Source: Desulfocapsaceae bacterium (GTDB lineage Bacteria; Desulfobacterota; Desulfobulbia; Desulfobulbales; Desulfocapsaceae). Taken from it: a stretch of 34,210 nt of DNA. A program made the position numbers and the translations under genes. Each line of letters starts with the position of its first letter. Position 1 is the stretch's first letter. Positions 9,493-16,299 of the stretch are shown here, in pieces. The DNA is taken from assembly GCA_030653035.1 (NCBI GenBank), contig JAUSAB010000014.1:1-34210 (forward strand). The letters run 5' to 3'. The notes below the pieces were generated by a model. It ran no database searches, was not told the DNA's origin, and worked only from the letters and a program-made list of their open reading frames with translations.

Positions 9493-9852
9493 ATGGAAAA
9501 GACAAGTCTCTCTGAACGTCGGCAACATCCTCGTACACCGCTTGATCTCGACATAGAGGTGAGTCAAGTCTTGTCTGATAATGGGCAAAGTGTTGAGGAC
9601 GGTATTCGCTGCAAGTGCCGAGATATCAGCGGTGGTGGGATTTCATTTTATTCAATGAATTCATATCCATTACACTCTGTATTGAGGTTGCATGTCCTGC
9701 TTGAGGATATCAATATCAAGGTTATGGGCAAGGTAATGTGGGGAAAACAACTGCCCACAGCCCCTACCTTTATCACGGGTGTTCAATTTCTCAATATCTA
9801 TGAACACGATTTTAATGTGCTTTGCTCCTATATCATGACCAAGTGCTTATAA
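9493..9852 (+). CDS. PilZ-domain protein (predicted c-di-GMP receptor)
   Basis: 119 residues, essentially one PilZ domain. The N-terminal 'ERRQHPRTP' carries the arginine motif RxxxR, and 'CRDISGGGISF' (about 42-52) matches D/NxSxxG. These are the two motifs that clamp a c-di-GMP dimer. No other domain is present, so it would act by binding a partner. It lies 112 nt after the CheB-like gene in the same direction, with an AGAGGAG ribosome-binding site before the ATG. Together with the GGDEF-EAL protein at 26195 and the riboswitch candidate at 15811, it shows active c-di-GMP signalling in this organism. Confidence 0.88.
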   Translation: MEKTSLSERRQHPRTPLDLDIEVSQVLSDNGQSVEDGIRCKCRDISGGGISFYSMNSYPLHSVLRLHVLLEDINIKVMGKVMWGKQLPTAPTFITGVQFLNIYEHDFNVLCSYIMTKCL

Positions 9853-9945
9853 GATTCATATTTATAGATTTACCGGCAGCAGGTCTTCTTCCCATCCAGG
9901 GGTGCCAAAGTCTATTTCGATTACTGGCTGACTGGTTAAAATGTC

Positions 9946-11211
9946 ATGCGTTTTATTGCTGATCTTCATATTCACTCCCTCTATTCACGTGCCACCAGCC
10001 AGAGATCGCATATCCGTTCTCTGGCGGCCTGGTCACAGATCAAAGGGGTGCATCTCCTGGGAACAGGAGATTTCACCCATCCTTTATGGTTCCGTGAACT
10101 CCAGGAAACACTTGAGCCCGCTGAACCCGGTTTTTTCCGGATGAAAGACTCAATCACCCCCGATTCTTTCTTGCCTTTTCCGTATGTCCCGTCATCTAAG
10201 TGCATTCCTACTCGCTTTATTCTGAGTACCGAGATAAGTTCCATCTATAAACGTCACGGCAAGGTCAGAAAGGTTCATAGCCTGATCTTTGTCCCTGATT
10301 TTGCATCGGCAGAACGGGTCAAAAGCACCCTGGCAGCTATCGGTAATCTTGCAACAGATGGCCGGCCAATGCTGGAACTTGATGTCCATGATCTTCTGGA
10401 GATCGTTCTCGAAAAAGCCCCGGAAGGGTTTCTCGTTCCCGCCCATATCTGGACGCCCTGGTTCTCCCTGTTTGGTTCACGGTCGGGATTTGATTCTGTC
10501 GAAGAGTGCTTTGGCGATCTCTCGTCTCATATCTTTGCCCTCGAAACAGGGTTGTCTTCTGATCCGGCAATGAATCGGCTGGTTTCTGCCCTTGACCGTT
10601 TTACCCTTATCTCAAACTCCGATTGTCACTCTCCGGAGAAAATCGGCCGAGAGTCCACGGTCTTTGATACAGCATTTAATTTTTTTGCCATGAAGGCCGC
10701 CCTGCAAACCCCATGCGATGCAACCGGGCATCGCCATCTGGCCGCGACCATTGAATTTTTTCCTGAAGAAGGGAAATATCATCATGATGGACATCGTCTA
10801 TGTGATTTCTGTTGTAATCCCCACAAGAGTCGAGAATTGCATGGTCTGTGCCCGGTCTGTGGCAAGCCTCTGACGATAGGTGTCTTCTCCCGGGTTCTTG
10901 ATCTGGCTGACCGGTTGGCCCCAGTCTATGCCCCTGGATCCCCTGATATTTACAACCTGATTCCTCTTCAGGAGGTCCTGGCAGAACTCCTGGGAGTGGG
11001 GCCAGGGACAAAGACCGTTATGAGTAAATATGGGCAACTTATTCAACAATTTGGCCCCGAATTAACGATCTTGACCGAAACGCCGATTGCCGATCTTGCT
11101 TCAGGCGATTTCCCCTGCCTTGCCGAGGCGGTTAGTCGCGTTAGACAAAATTTGGTTTACAAAAAAGCAGGTTTTGATGGTGTTTTCGGCACCATCAAGG
11201 TTGGTTTATAA
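9946..11211 (+). CDS. Endonuclease Q-like PHP-domain protein
   Basis: 421 residues. Starts 'MRFIADLHIHSLYS', a PHP metal site (H8, H10), followed by 'GTGDFTHP' (D42, H45) and 'SNSDCHSP' near 224. A four-Cys zinc site lies near 284-306 ('CDFCCNPHKS' followed by 'LCPVCGKPLTIGV'). The C-terminus has a helix-hairpin-helix-like 'LLGVGPGTKTV' stretch. This order is that of endonuclease Q, which nicks DNA 5' of deaminated bases (uracil, hypoxanthine). The family was first described in Thermococcales and is patchy in bacteria, where it is often misnamed a UvrD helicase. The ribosome-binding site is weak. A start at 9946 puts the metal motif at the very N-terminus as expected. Function is inferred from family. 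Confidence 0.82.
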   Translation: MRFIADLHIHSLYSRATSQRSHIRSLAAWSQIKGVHLLGTGDFTHPLWFRELQETLEPAEPGFFRMKDSITPDSFLPFPYVPSSKCIPTRFILSTEISSIYKRHGKVRKVHSLIFVPDFASAERVKSTLAAIGNLATDGRPMLELDVHDLLEIVLEKAPEGFLVPAHIWTPWFSLFGSRSGFDSVEECFGDLSSHIFALETGLSSDPAMNRLVSALDRFTLISNSDCHSPEKIGRESTVFDTAFNFFAMKAALQTPCDATGHRHLAATIEFFPEEGKYHHDGHRLCDFCCNPHKSRELHGLCPVCGKPLTIGVFSRVLDLADRLAPVYAPGSPDIYNLIPLQEVLAELLGVGPGTKTVMSKYGQLIQQFGPELTILTETPIADLASGDFPCLAEAVSRVRQNLVYKKAGFDGVFGTIKVGL

Positions 11212-11235
11212 AAAAAGAAAACGAGGTACAAGGGT

Positions 11236-11403
11236 ATGCATTTATTTGAGACGGAAGAGGGTGACAGATGGGTCTGCGTCGCCTGCGGTCTGGAACAGGC
11301 ACAGTTAATTGAAGAAAAAAAATGGGAGTACATTTTTGACAAGGATAATCCCATGTTGCGATGCAGTTTCTGCGGTCAGGGCGATTATGAAATAGAAGAT
11401 TGA
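11236..11403 (+). CDS. 55-residue zinc-ribbon protein
   Basis: A short gene with ATG at 11236 and TGA at 11401-11403. The product starts 'MHLFETEEGDRWVCVACG' and ends 'MLRCSFCGQGDYEIED'. Two CxxC knuckles (C14/C17 and C43/C46) flank a charged middle segment, a rubredoxin/zinc-ribbon pattern able to bind one Zn or Fe. It begins 24 nt after the endonuclease Q-like gene, with the purine-rich sequence ACGAGG about 10 nt before the ATG, and a strong terminator follows at once. It therefore looks like the last gene of that operon, perhaps a partner of the nuclease. No specific family was recognised. Confidence 0.7.
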   Translation: MHLFETEEGDRWVCVACGLEQAQLIEEKKWEYIFDKDNPMLRCSFCGQGDYEIED

Positions 11404-11416
11404 TCTTTTTATCACT

Positions 11417-11472
11417 ACAACAACAGCTCGTCTTTCTGTTTAGATTTAAGCAGAAAGACGAGCTGTTGTTGT
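11417..11472. terminator. 22-bp hairpin between convergent genes
   Basis: Arms 11417-11438 and 11451-11472 are perfectly complementary around a 12-nt loop. They sit between the zinc-ribbon gene (plus) and the M23 peptidase gene (minus), whose TAA starts inside the arm. With convergent genes this serves as a bidirectional terminator. The stem is unusually long, and the T-rich tail on the plus side is poor (TTAATGGG), so an mRNA-stabilising role is also possible. Confidence 0.7.
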
Positions 11473-12857
11473 TAATGGGAGTTAGAACTTGCCAATGGTT
11501 CGGTAATGGTTACCCCAATCCAATGAGGATCCCACCATTCTACCGGGTTGACAAATACACCGTTAATCAACATGGAGAAGTGTAGATGATCTCCTCCAGC
11601 CATACCGGTCGTTCCGGTCAGACCAAGAACCGTATTCTGATCCACTAAGCTTTCTACGGTCACATTGATCTGGCTGAGATGGGAATAGAGACTGAAAACC
11701 CCTTGGCCGTGATCGAGGACAACCATCTCGCCATAAATCCCGTTGTATCCGGTGAAAACAACCTTACCGGCCTCAGCAGCCTTGACTTCAGCTCGCTCCG
11801 TAGACGCGATATCAACCCCCAGATGAACCTGTTCGTCGATGGATTTCCCCTTGTAATCATAGGTGCGATGATCGGCAAAACCGGCGCGTGGACTGCCGGG
11901 CATACGCTGAAACTCACCTTTCCATAACCTTTCCGGTGTCGGATTTTTACACAGATCATGAATCTTTTTATTGTTGACATCACGAAGATTGCGGTTTGTG
12001 TAGAGATATTTTTCGATCACATCCCCCTTCATTTCCGGGTAATGTTCTTCAAATTCAGGGATCTTTGTGGAAAGAAAGCCATCACTCAAGGCAATGGTAT
12101 CGTGTTTCTGATTTGCTTTTTTATAAGTGCTGGTAAAGCCAATCGCTGTTTTATTACCGGCCAGATCTTCTGCCATGACTTTGGCATCGACAATGGCAGT
12201 CGCCTCATAGGGTAGGGCGATATAGGCGACATAGGTGTGTTCACGACCACTCAACGGAAATCCTGGATGGAAATTCCCATTGATCTGGGCGCCATGATGC
12301 ACGACATCTTCCGTTGTCTGATAGATAACAATACCGGCTCCGCCTTGTTTTAAATAGCGTGTGGCATGGAGGAGATTAATCTTTGGCGCTTTGGTATCAA
12401 TGGTAATATTCTTGACAATACGAGTCAGGTTGCCTTGAAAGAATCCCCAGAGAGAATAATCATACACCTCAAGGGTGATTTCCGCCGGGCCGTCTTTCAA
12501 CCCCAGCTTTTTGAGATCAACCAGTTGTTTTTCTTTGACCTCAGTCGGACCAATCTTTCCCCAATATCCCTTTCTGGGGTAATCAGTACGAAGGACTTCT
12601 TTTTCCTGACTTCCTTGTTTGATAGCAATACGGACACTGCGTAATCCACTTTTTGCATCCGACAGGGTCAAGTCCAGGGTCGTATCCGTTCCGATTTGTT
12701 CAGGAATTTCACCCATGGCAATAACGGGTTTCCGGTTTTCAAAAATAGTCATTGCCCCAAAGCCAGCAACCGCCAACAATGCCACAAGAAGCAGTAGAAA
12801 GAATGGTTGCAGCAACTTTTTATTGTTGCTGATTTTTTTAATTCGCTGTTTAGCCAT
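11472..12857 (-). CDS. Membrane-anchored M23-family metallopeptidase
   Basis: 461 residues from the ATG at 12857, preceded by AAAGGAG. An in-frame ATG 33 nt further upstream lacks such a site. A basic N-terminus leads into one hydrophobic segment (about 17-37), an anchor or uncleaved signal. Residues 40-310 are an uncharacterised periplasmic region that looks beta-rich. The C-terminal M23 (lysostaphin-type) domain has its zinc ligands: H345 and D349 in 'HLGVDIAS', and 'HLHF' at 424-427 with upstream H393 in 'YSHLS'. All catalytic residues are present, so active peptidoglycan endopeptidase activity is likely. It follows rng by 66 nt on the same strand. Confidence 0.9.
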   Translation of the reverse strand: MAKQRIKKISNNKKLLQPFFLLLLVALLAVAGFGAMTIFENRKPVIAMGEIPEQIGTDTTLDLTLSDAKSGLRSVRIAIKQGSQEKEVLRTDYPRKGYWGKIGPTEVKEKQLVDLKKLGLKDGPAEITLEVYDYSLWGFFQGNLTRIVKNITIDTKAPKINLLHATRYLKQGGAGIVIYQTTEDVVHHGAQINGNFHPGFPLSGREHTYVAYIALPYEATAIVDAKVMAEDLAGNKTAIGFTSTYKKANQKHDTIALSDGFLSTKIPEFEEHYPEMKGDVIEKYLYTNRNLRDVNNKKIHDLCKNPTPERLWKGEFQRMPGSPRAGFADHRTYDYKGKSIDEQVHLGVDIASTERAEVKAAEAGKVVFTGYNGIYGEMVVLDHGQGVFSLYSHLSQINVTVESLVDQNTVLGLTGTTGMAGGDHLHFSMLINGVFVNPVEWWDPHWIGVTITEPLASSNSH

Positions 12858-12923
12858 AAAAATATTTACTCCTTTGCTTAGATGACTCATGATTAGGGCA
12901 TTTTGTCAGGATGATAATTTCTA

Positions 12924-14459
12924 TCAGTTTTGCCAGGTAAGTTCATATTTCTCAATATGCAAATTATTGGTAGGGATAATGGTTAATCGTTTTTTTATGT
13001 TGCGCTCCAACTCCAGAGTCACATGTTCTTCTTCTTTCAACAGCATATCAGCAATGCGAGAATGAACAGTAAGGGTAACCATGCTCCCCTTAAATTTCTG
13101 TGCATCCTTGGCTACCTTGCGAAAAATTTCATAGCAGATTGTCCGACGGGATTTTAACCGGCCTTCACCTTCACAATAGTGACAAGGTTCGCAAAGCAGT
13201 TGATTCAAATTTTCACAACTCCGCTTCCGGGTCATCTGCACCAGACCAAACTCAGTAAGCTTTAAGATATTGATCCTGCTTTTATCTTTTTTAACAGCCT
13301 CCTTAAATGAGGCAAATAACTCTTCGCGGTGCAATTCATCATCCATATCAATAAAATCAATGATAATGATCCCGCCGATATTGCGGAGACGCAGTTGATA
13401 GGCAATTTCTTTGACGGCCTCCATATTTGTCTTGAAAATGGTCTCTTCAAGATCATTCTTACCCACAAAGCGTCCAGTATTGACATCAATGACCGTAAGG
13501 GCCTCGGTCGTTTCGATGATAATATACCCACCCGAGCGGAGCCACACCTTCTTTTCGATGACCCGGCTGATCTCCATTTCTATTCCATGGGCCTCAAAAA
13601 GTGGCGCTGCTTCCTGGTAATAAACGATACGATGCTGCAGGTCAGGGGCAAAGATTTTAATAAAATGCAATAACTTTTCATACGTGTTCTTGTCGTCAAC
13701 CACCAGGGTATTCACATCTGCGGTAAACAGATCACGCACGGAACGAAAGGTGATATCAAGGTCTTCATAGATAAGCGAAGGGGAGGATGAGCTGAAAGCG
13801 CTATCCTGAATTTCATCCCACAGATGCAACAGAAATTCCATATCGGCCTCCAGCTCTTCCATGTCTGCATATTCAGCAACAGTGCGGACAATAAAGCCGG
13901 TTCCAGCCGGACGAAGTTCTTCGATACGCGCCCGCAGAGTCTGACGCAGGGTCTCATCCTCAATCTTTCGGGATATGCCGATATGGTCAGTCAGGGGCAT
14001 AAAAACAAGATTACGACAAGGCAGGGTGATATGGCAGGTGAGACGGGCCCCTTTGGTGCCCATGGGCTCCTTTCCCACCTGGACCGTGATATCCTGCCCC
14101 TCGCGCAACAGATCTTCAATATTCATTCCCGAGACACGGTAAATCTCATTATCAGGGGAAGAGGAGGTGGAGTTGTATTTCCCACATGGTTGCTGCTCCT
14201 GACCGAGTAATCTCTGTTCAAGTTCAGTCATGGAAATATAGATATCGTCCACATAAAGAAATCCTGTCCTCTCCAGGCCGATATCAATAAACGCCGCCTG
14301 CATGCCTGGTAACACACGCACCACCCGGCCTTTATAAATATTGCCAATCAGGCCTTTTTCCGATGGTCGCTGGATATGAAATTCAACGAGATGATCATTT
14401 TCAACAAGGGCAATTCTTGTCTCATAACTTGCTGAATTTATAAGTATTTCTGTGCTCAT
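12924..14459 (-). CDS. rng: Ribonuclease G (Rne/Rng family)
   Basis: 511 residues from the ATG at 14459. The start 'MSTEILINSASYETRIAL' matches the family N-terminus, so an upstream in-frame TTG is rejected. An S1-like RNA-binding domain spans about 35-130. It is interrupted by a serine-rich insert at about 85-110. The catalytic metal ligands D325 ('VIDVNTG') and D368 ('IIDFIDMDD') are intact, and the Zn-link is 'CEPC' at 423-426. Endonuclease for 5'-monophosphorylated, AU-rich RNA in 16S rRNA maturation and mRNA decay. It lacks the long RNase E scaffold tail. No good ribosome-binding site is visible. The M23 peptidase gene follows on the same strand. Confidence 0.93.
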   Translation of the reverse strand: MSTEILINSASYETRIALVENDHLVEFHIQRPSEKGLIGNIYKGRVVRVLPGMQAAFIDIGLERTGFLYVDDIYISMTELEQRLLGQEQQPCGKYNSTSSSPDNEIYRVSGMNIEDLLREGQDITVQVGKEPMGTKGARLTCHITLPCRNLVFMPLTDHIGISRKIEDETLRQTLRARIEELRPAGTGFIVRTVAEYADMEELEADMEFLLHLWDEIQDSAFSSSSPSLIYEDLDITFRSVRDLFTADVNTLVVDDKNTYEKLLHFIKIFAPDLQHRIVYYQEAAPLFEAHGIEMEISRVIEKKVWLRSGGYIIIETTEALTVIDVNTGRFVGKNDLEETIFKTNMEAVKEIAYQLRLRNIGGIIIIDFIDMDDELHREELFASFKEAVKKDKSRINILKLTEFGLVQMTRKRSCENLNQLLCEPCHYCEGEGRLKSRRTICYEIFRKVAKDAQKFKGSMVTLTVHSRIADMLLKEEEHVTLELERNIKKRLTIIPTNNLHIEKYELTWQN

Positions 14460-14621
14460 GGGTATCGAGAAGATAGTGAAGGGGGAGGCTACAGCCTCAG
14501 GGTACAAGAACAGGCATGGAGACTCTTGATAAATTTTTAATTATACAGTACTTCAACTAAAAAAAGCCACTTTCTTTTTATAAATTGTCCTTTCCGGTAC
14601 AATATTCACCTGTGGTGAACC

Positions 14622-15065
14622 ATGAAAAAAAGCTCCTGGCTTGTTTTTGTTTTTTTGCTGCTGCAACCGTGCATGTCCCTTGGAGCCACGGTCAAGCAGT
14701 TTTCACCCCTGGGACGCATTGACCAGCAGACCAGGGTCTCGGTTAAATTCAGCACCAAAATGGTGAAGTTGGGTGATACCACCGCACCGGCGCCATTTGT
14801 GGTGAACTGCGGCAACGTCGGCGACGAGGGCCGCTGGGTGGACGCCGCCAATTGGGCCTGGCAGATGAAACGTCCTATGAAAAGCGGGGAACGCTGCGAA
14901 TTCGTGCTGCGTTCCGATCTTGTCGCCCTCAAAGGTGAAGCACTCAGCGGCAAGAACCGTTTCGAGTTTTTTGTTCCCGGCCCCTGGCCTCGCTCCGTCT
15001 TTCCCAAGCCTGAATCAAAAGTGGATGAGGATCAGGCCTTCATCATCAGTGTCGGAGGTGGTCTG
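14622..15065 (+). pseudogene. Alpha-2-macroglobulin, 5' fragment
   Basis: About 148 codons starting at an ATG with a clear signal peptide ('MKKSSWLVFVFLLLQPCMSLGA'). The segments 'FSTKMVKLGDTTAPAPFVV', 'GRWVDAANWAW' and 'KVDEDQAFIIS' match the N-terminal region of bacterial alpha-2-macroglobulins (YfhM type). These are periplasmic protease traps of about 1,600-1,900 residues. Everything after about residue 145 is gone, because the reading frame runs straight into a creB fragment. The thioester and bait regions are absent, so it is not functional as a protease inhibitor. The signal peptide and frame are intact, so a short chimeric protein could still be made and exported. Confidence 0.8.
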
Positions 15066-15186
15066 ATCCCTACAACCATTCTCGTTATTGAAGACGAGCC
15101 ATCCATTGCGGATAACATCACATATGCGCTTACCACCGAAGGGTTCACGACCCAATGGAGGTCAAGCGGCGGTGAAGGGCTGGCCA
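15066..15186 (+). pseudogene. creB-like response regulator, 5' fragment
   Basis: About 40 codons in frame with the alpha-2-macroglobulin fragment. They read 'PTTILVIEDEPSIADNITYA', then 'LTTEGFTTQW' and 'GGEGLA', the first third of a CreB-type receiver domain. The expected initiator ATG reads ATC at 15066, as if a deletion fused the two genes within the start codon. The phospho-acceptor Asp, the rest of the receiver and the DNA-binding domain are missing, since the sequence switches to an IS66 transposase after about 15186. CreB identity rests on the similarity of this short stretch only. Confidence 0.65.
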
Positions 15187-15455
15187 CATACGGGCCGGTC
15201 GGGAAATGTTGCCGCTTCATTTCTGAAAGATTACACTGGTGTTGTGCAGACGAACGGATACGCCGGTTATGATTTTCTTGACAGGATACCGGATGTTCCC
15301 CATGCCGGTTGCTGGGCGCATGCAGTCGCAAGTTTATGGAGGCCCAGAAAGGAAGCGGCAAAGGGAGCCGAGCCGGAAGTGTGGACGTCGCCTTGAACTA
15401 CATCCGGCAGATCTATGCGGTCGAAAAGGAGGGGAAACAGAATGAATACTTTTAG
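15187..15455 (+). pseudogene. IS66 family transposase (TnpC), internal fragment with frameshift
   Basis: Reads 'TGRSGNVAASFLKDYTGVV', then 'QTNGYAGYDFLDRIPDV' and 'HAGCWAHA', the DDE-domain core of IS66 transposases. One base has been lost near 15323. The conserved continuation ('RKFMEAQKGSGK', then 'VDVALNYIRQIYAVEKEGK') resumes in another frame, ending with a TAG at 15453-15455. Both ends of the transposase are missing. IS66 DNA inserted in or recombined with the creB remnant explains the junction. Three bases downstream lies a 26-bp palindrome beginning GTAAGTGTCC, and IS66 ends commonly start with GTAA. Confidence 0.85.
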
Positions 15456-15457
15456 AT

Positions 15458-15491
15458 GTAAGTGTCCGTAATTGGACACTTACAAGAGTTA
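15458..15491 (+). repeat. 34-bp direct repeat, copy A (contains 26-bp palindrome)
   Basis: GTAAGTGTCC and GGACACTTAC form 10-bp arms around GTAATT (15458-15483), and the repeat continues ACAAGAGTTA. A copy with three mismatches lies at 24476-24509 in the same orientation. The position just after the IS66 fragment and the GTAA terminus suggest an insertion-sequence end. The two copies bracket the cytochrome operon. Confidence 0.7.
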
Positions 15492-15681
15492 AAATAGCTG
15501 AAAAATATTCTCAATTGTCTCTTCCTTAAAAAAACTACAAACCACACAACTTTCTTGCCTTTCAAAAAACATCCATTCCACAACCAAAAAATTAATATAT
15601 TTTTCGTCATAGTATTGAATACAAGATAACACATATTCCTAATAGGAAAAATAAGATTATTCAATAATATTGATATGAGAC

Positions 15682-15737
15682 GTTATTAACAGCAATAAAA
15701 AATGAATGGGAATTCATTTTTTATTGCTGTTAATAAC
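15682..15737. repeat. Perfect inverted repeat, 26-bp arms
   Basis: Left arm 15682-15707 (starting GTTATTAACAGC) is perfectly complementary to 15712-15737 (ending GCTGTTAATAAC), with the 4-nt loop GGGA. Perfect identity over 26 bp implies recent origin or selection. It could be a MITE-like remnant, a terminator for leftward or rightward reads, or a cruciform/operator site. The right arm overlaps the -35 of the candidate riboswitch promoter. Confidence 0.85.
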
Positions 15738-15752
15738 AAAATTCTATATAGT
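15724..15752 (+). promoter_or_regulatory. Candidate promoter for the riboswitch-cytochrome transcript
   Basis: TTGCTG (15724-15729) and TATAGT (15747-15752) are 17 nt apart, placing a start near 15759, about 50 nt before the riboswitch aptamer. The -35 lies within the right arm of the 26-bp inverted repeat. Only the -10 is a good match. Confidence 0.3.
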
Positions 15753-15810
15753 AAAAAAAATCATCAAAATATGTAGTAAGAATGTGGCGAGATTTGTCCA
15801 TTCACCAATA

Positions 15811-15889
15811 TAAAGTAAAGCCAAACCTGCTGTGAAGCAGGGACGGAATGCCTCGGGATTCAGAAGTGAATTGGCCGGGTGTTTTTTTT
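15811..15889 (+). ncRNA. GEMM-I (cyclic dinucleotide) riboswitch candidate
   Basis: The core reads AAAGCCAAACC, then a 6-bp stem CCTGCT/AGCAGG (15826-15841) closed by GNRA loop GTGA, then GGACGGAATGCC. A second hairpin follows (GATTC/GAATT, 15857-15872) and then GGCCGGGT. This order and spacing follow the GEMM-I aptamer (GCAAACC, GNRA stem, GGACGCAAAGCC, second stem, GCCGGGTTGCC). The GGACGGAA form resembles Geobacter members. The base matching position 20 of the Vibrio Vc2 aptamer is G (15820), as in c-di-GMP binders. The 3' ligand-contact C (position 92) seems to be U, so ligand choice is open. T8 at 15882-15889 can pair with the A-rich 5' strand, suggesting a transcriptional switch. It lies about 410 nt upstream of the octaheme gene. 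Confidence 0.7.
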
Positions 15890-16032
15890 GCCCAGCGATA
15901 TGTCACTTTGGCTGTCAGGTGAAGATGTCAACTCTGGTAATGGGATAGATAATGAGATAATCCAGAGATATGGGTTGTTTCAAATGACTTACAAAAGGTT
16001 CGATAAAAAATAAAATGTCCGTTAACACCGCT

Positions 16033-16078
16033 AAAAAAGCATTGGTGACCAGCCAGAAAATTGCAAGTGCTTTTTTTT
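16033..16078 (+). terminator. Weak terminator-like hairpin in the cytochrome leader
   Basis: AAAAAAGCA (16033-16041) can pair with TGCTTTTTT (16068-16076) and is followed by further T. The stem is mostly A-U with only a GCA/TGC clamp and a 26-nt loop, so it is weak by itself. Its place between riboswitch and operon makes it a possible attenuation element. Confidence 0.3.
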
Positions 16079-16299
16079 GAGTCGTTTATGTCGGTTCGCT
16101 GTTTGATTACTATTGGAGAAAGTAAGCAAGTAGCACTTTAGTTTTAAAGTAGTATTAAAGTCGTCATTCCATGTAAAAAATCTTCAACAATGTTTTTACG
16201 TGTGGATTTTCTCATACGGCACATAAAGGGAATCCAGGCAACAAAGCATCTAAAATATTTTTCAAATCCGGTCACTTTGTGTACCGGAGGGAGGGATTA

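Larger units (their letters stand above)
15456..16299. other. AT-rich leader region of the cytochrome operon
   Basis: About 840 nt without a credible gene, clearly more AT-rich than the flanking genes. From left to right it holds the 34-bp repeat (15458), about 190 nt of low-complexity AT sequence, a 26-bp-arm inverted repeat (15682-15737), a possible promoter (15724-15752), a GEMM-I riboswitch candidate with U8 tract (15811-15889), a weak terminator-like hairpin (16033-16078), and the ribosome-binding site of the octaheme gene (GGAGGGAGG just before 16300). The layout is that of a long, regulated 5' leader. Confidence 0.7.

Noticed and set aside
14460-14507. Upstream TTG start for rng adding 16 residues
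   Set aside because: The family N-terminus begins at 'MSTEILIN', and the extension 'YPEAVASPFTIFSIP' has no counterpart in RNase G.
15452-15664. 70-codon minus-strand frame in the AT-rich leader
   Set aside because: Low-complexity composition (Phe, Leu, Lys, Asn) expected from AT-rich DNA, overlaps the repeat, and no ribosome-binding site.
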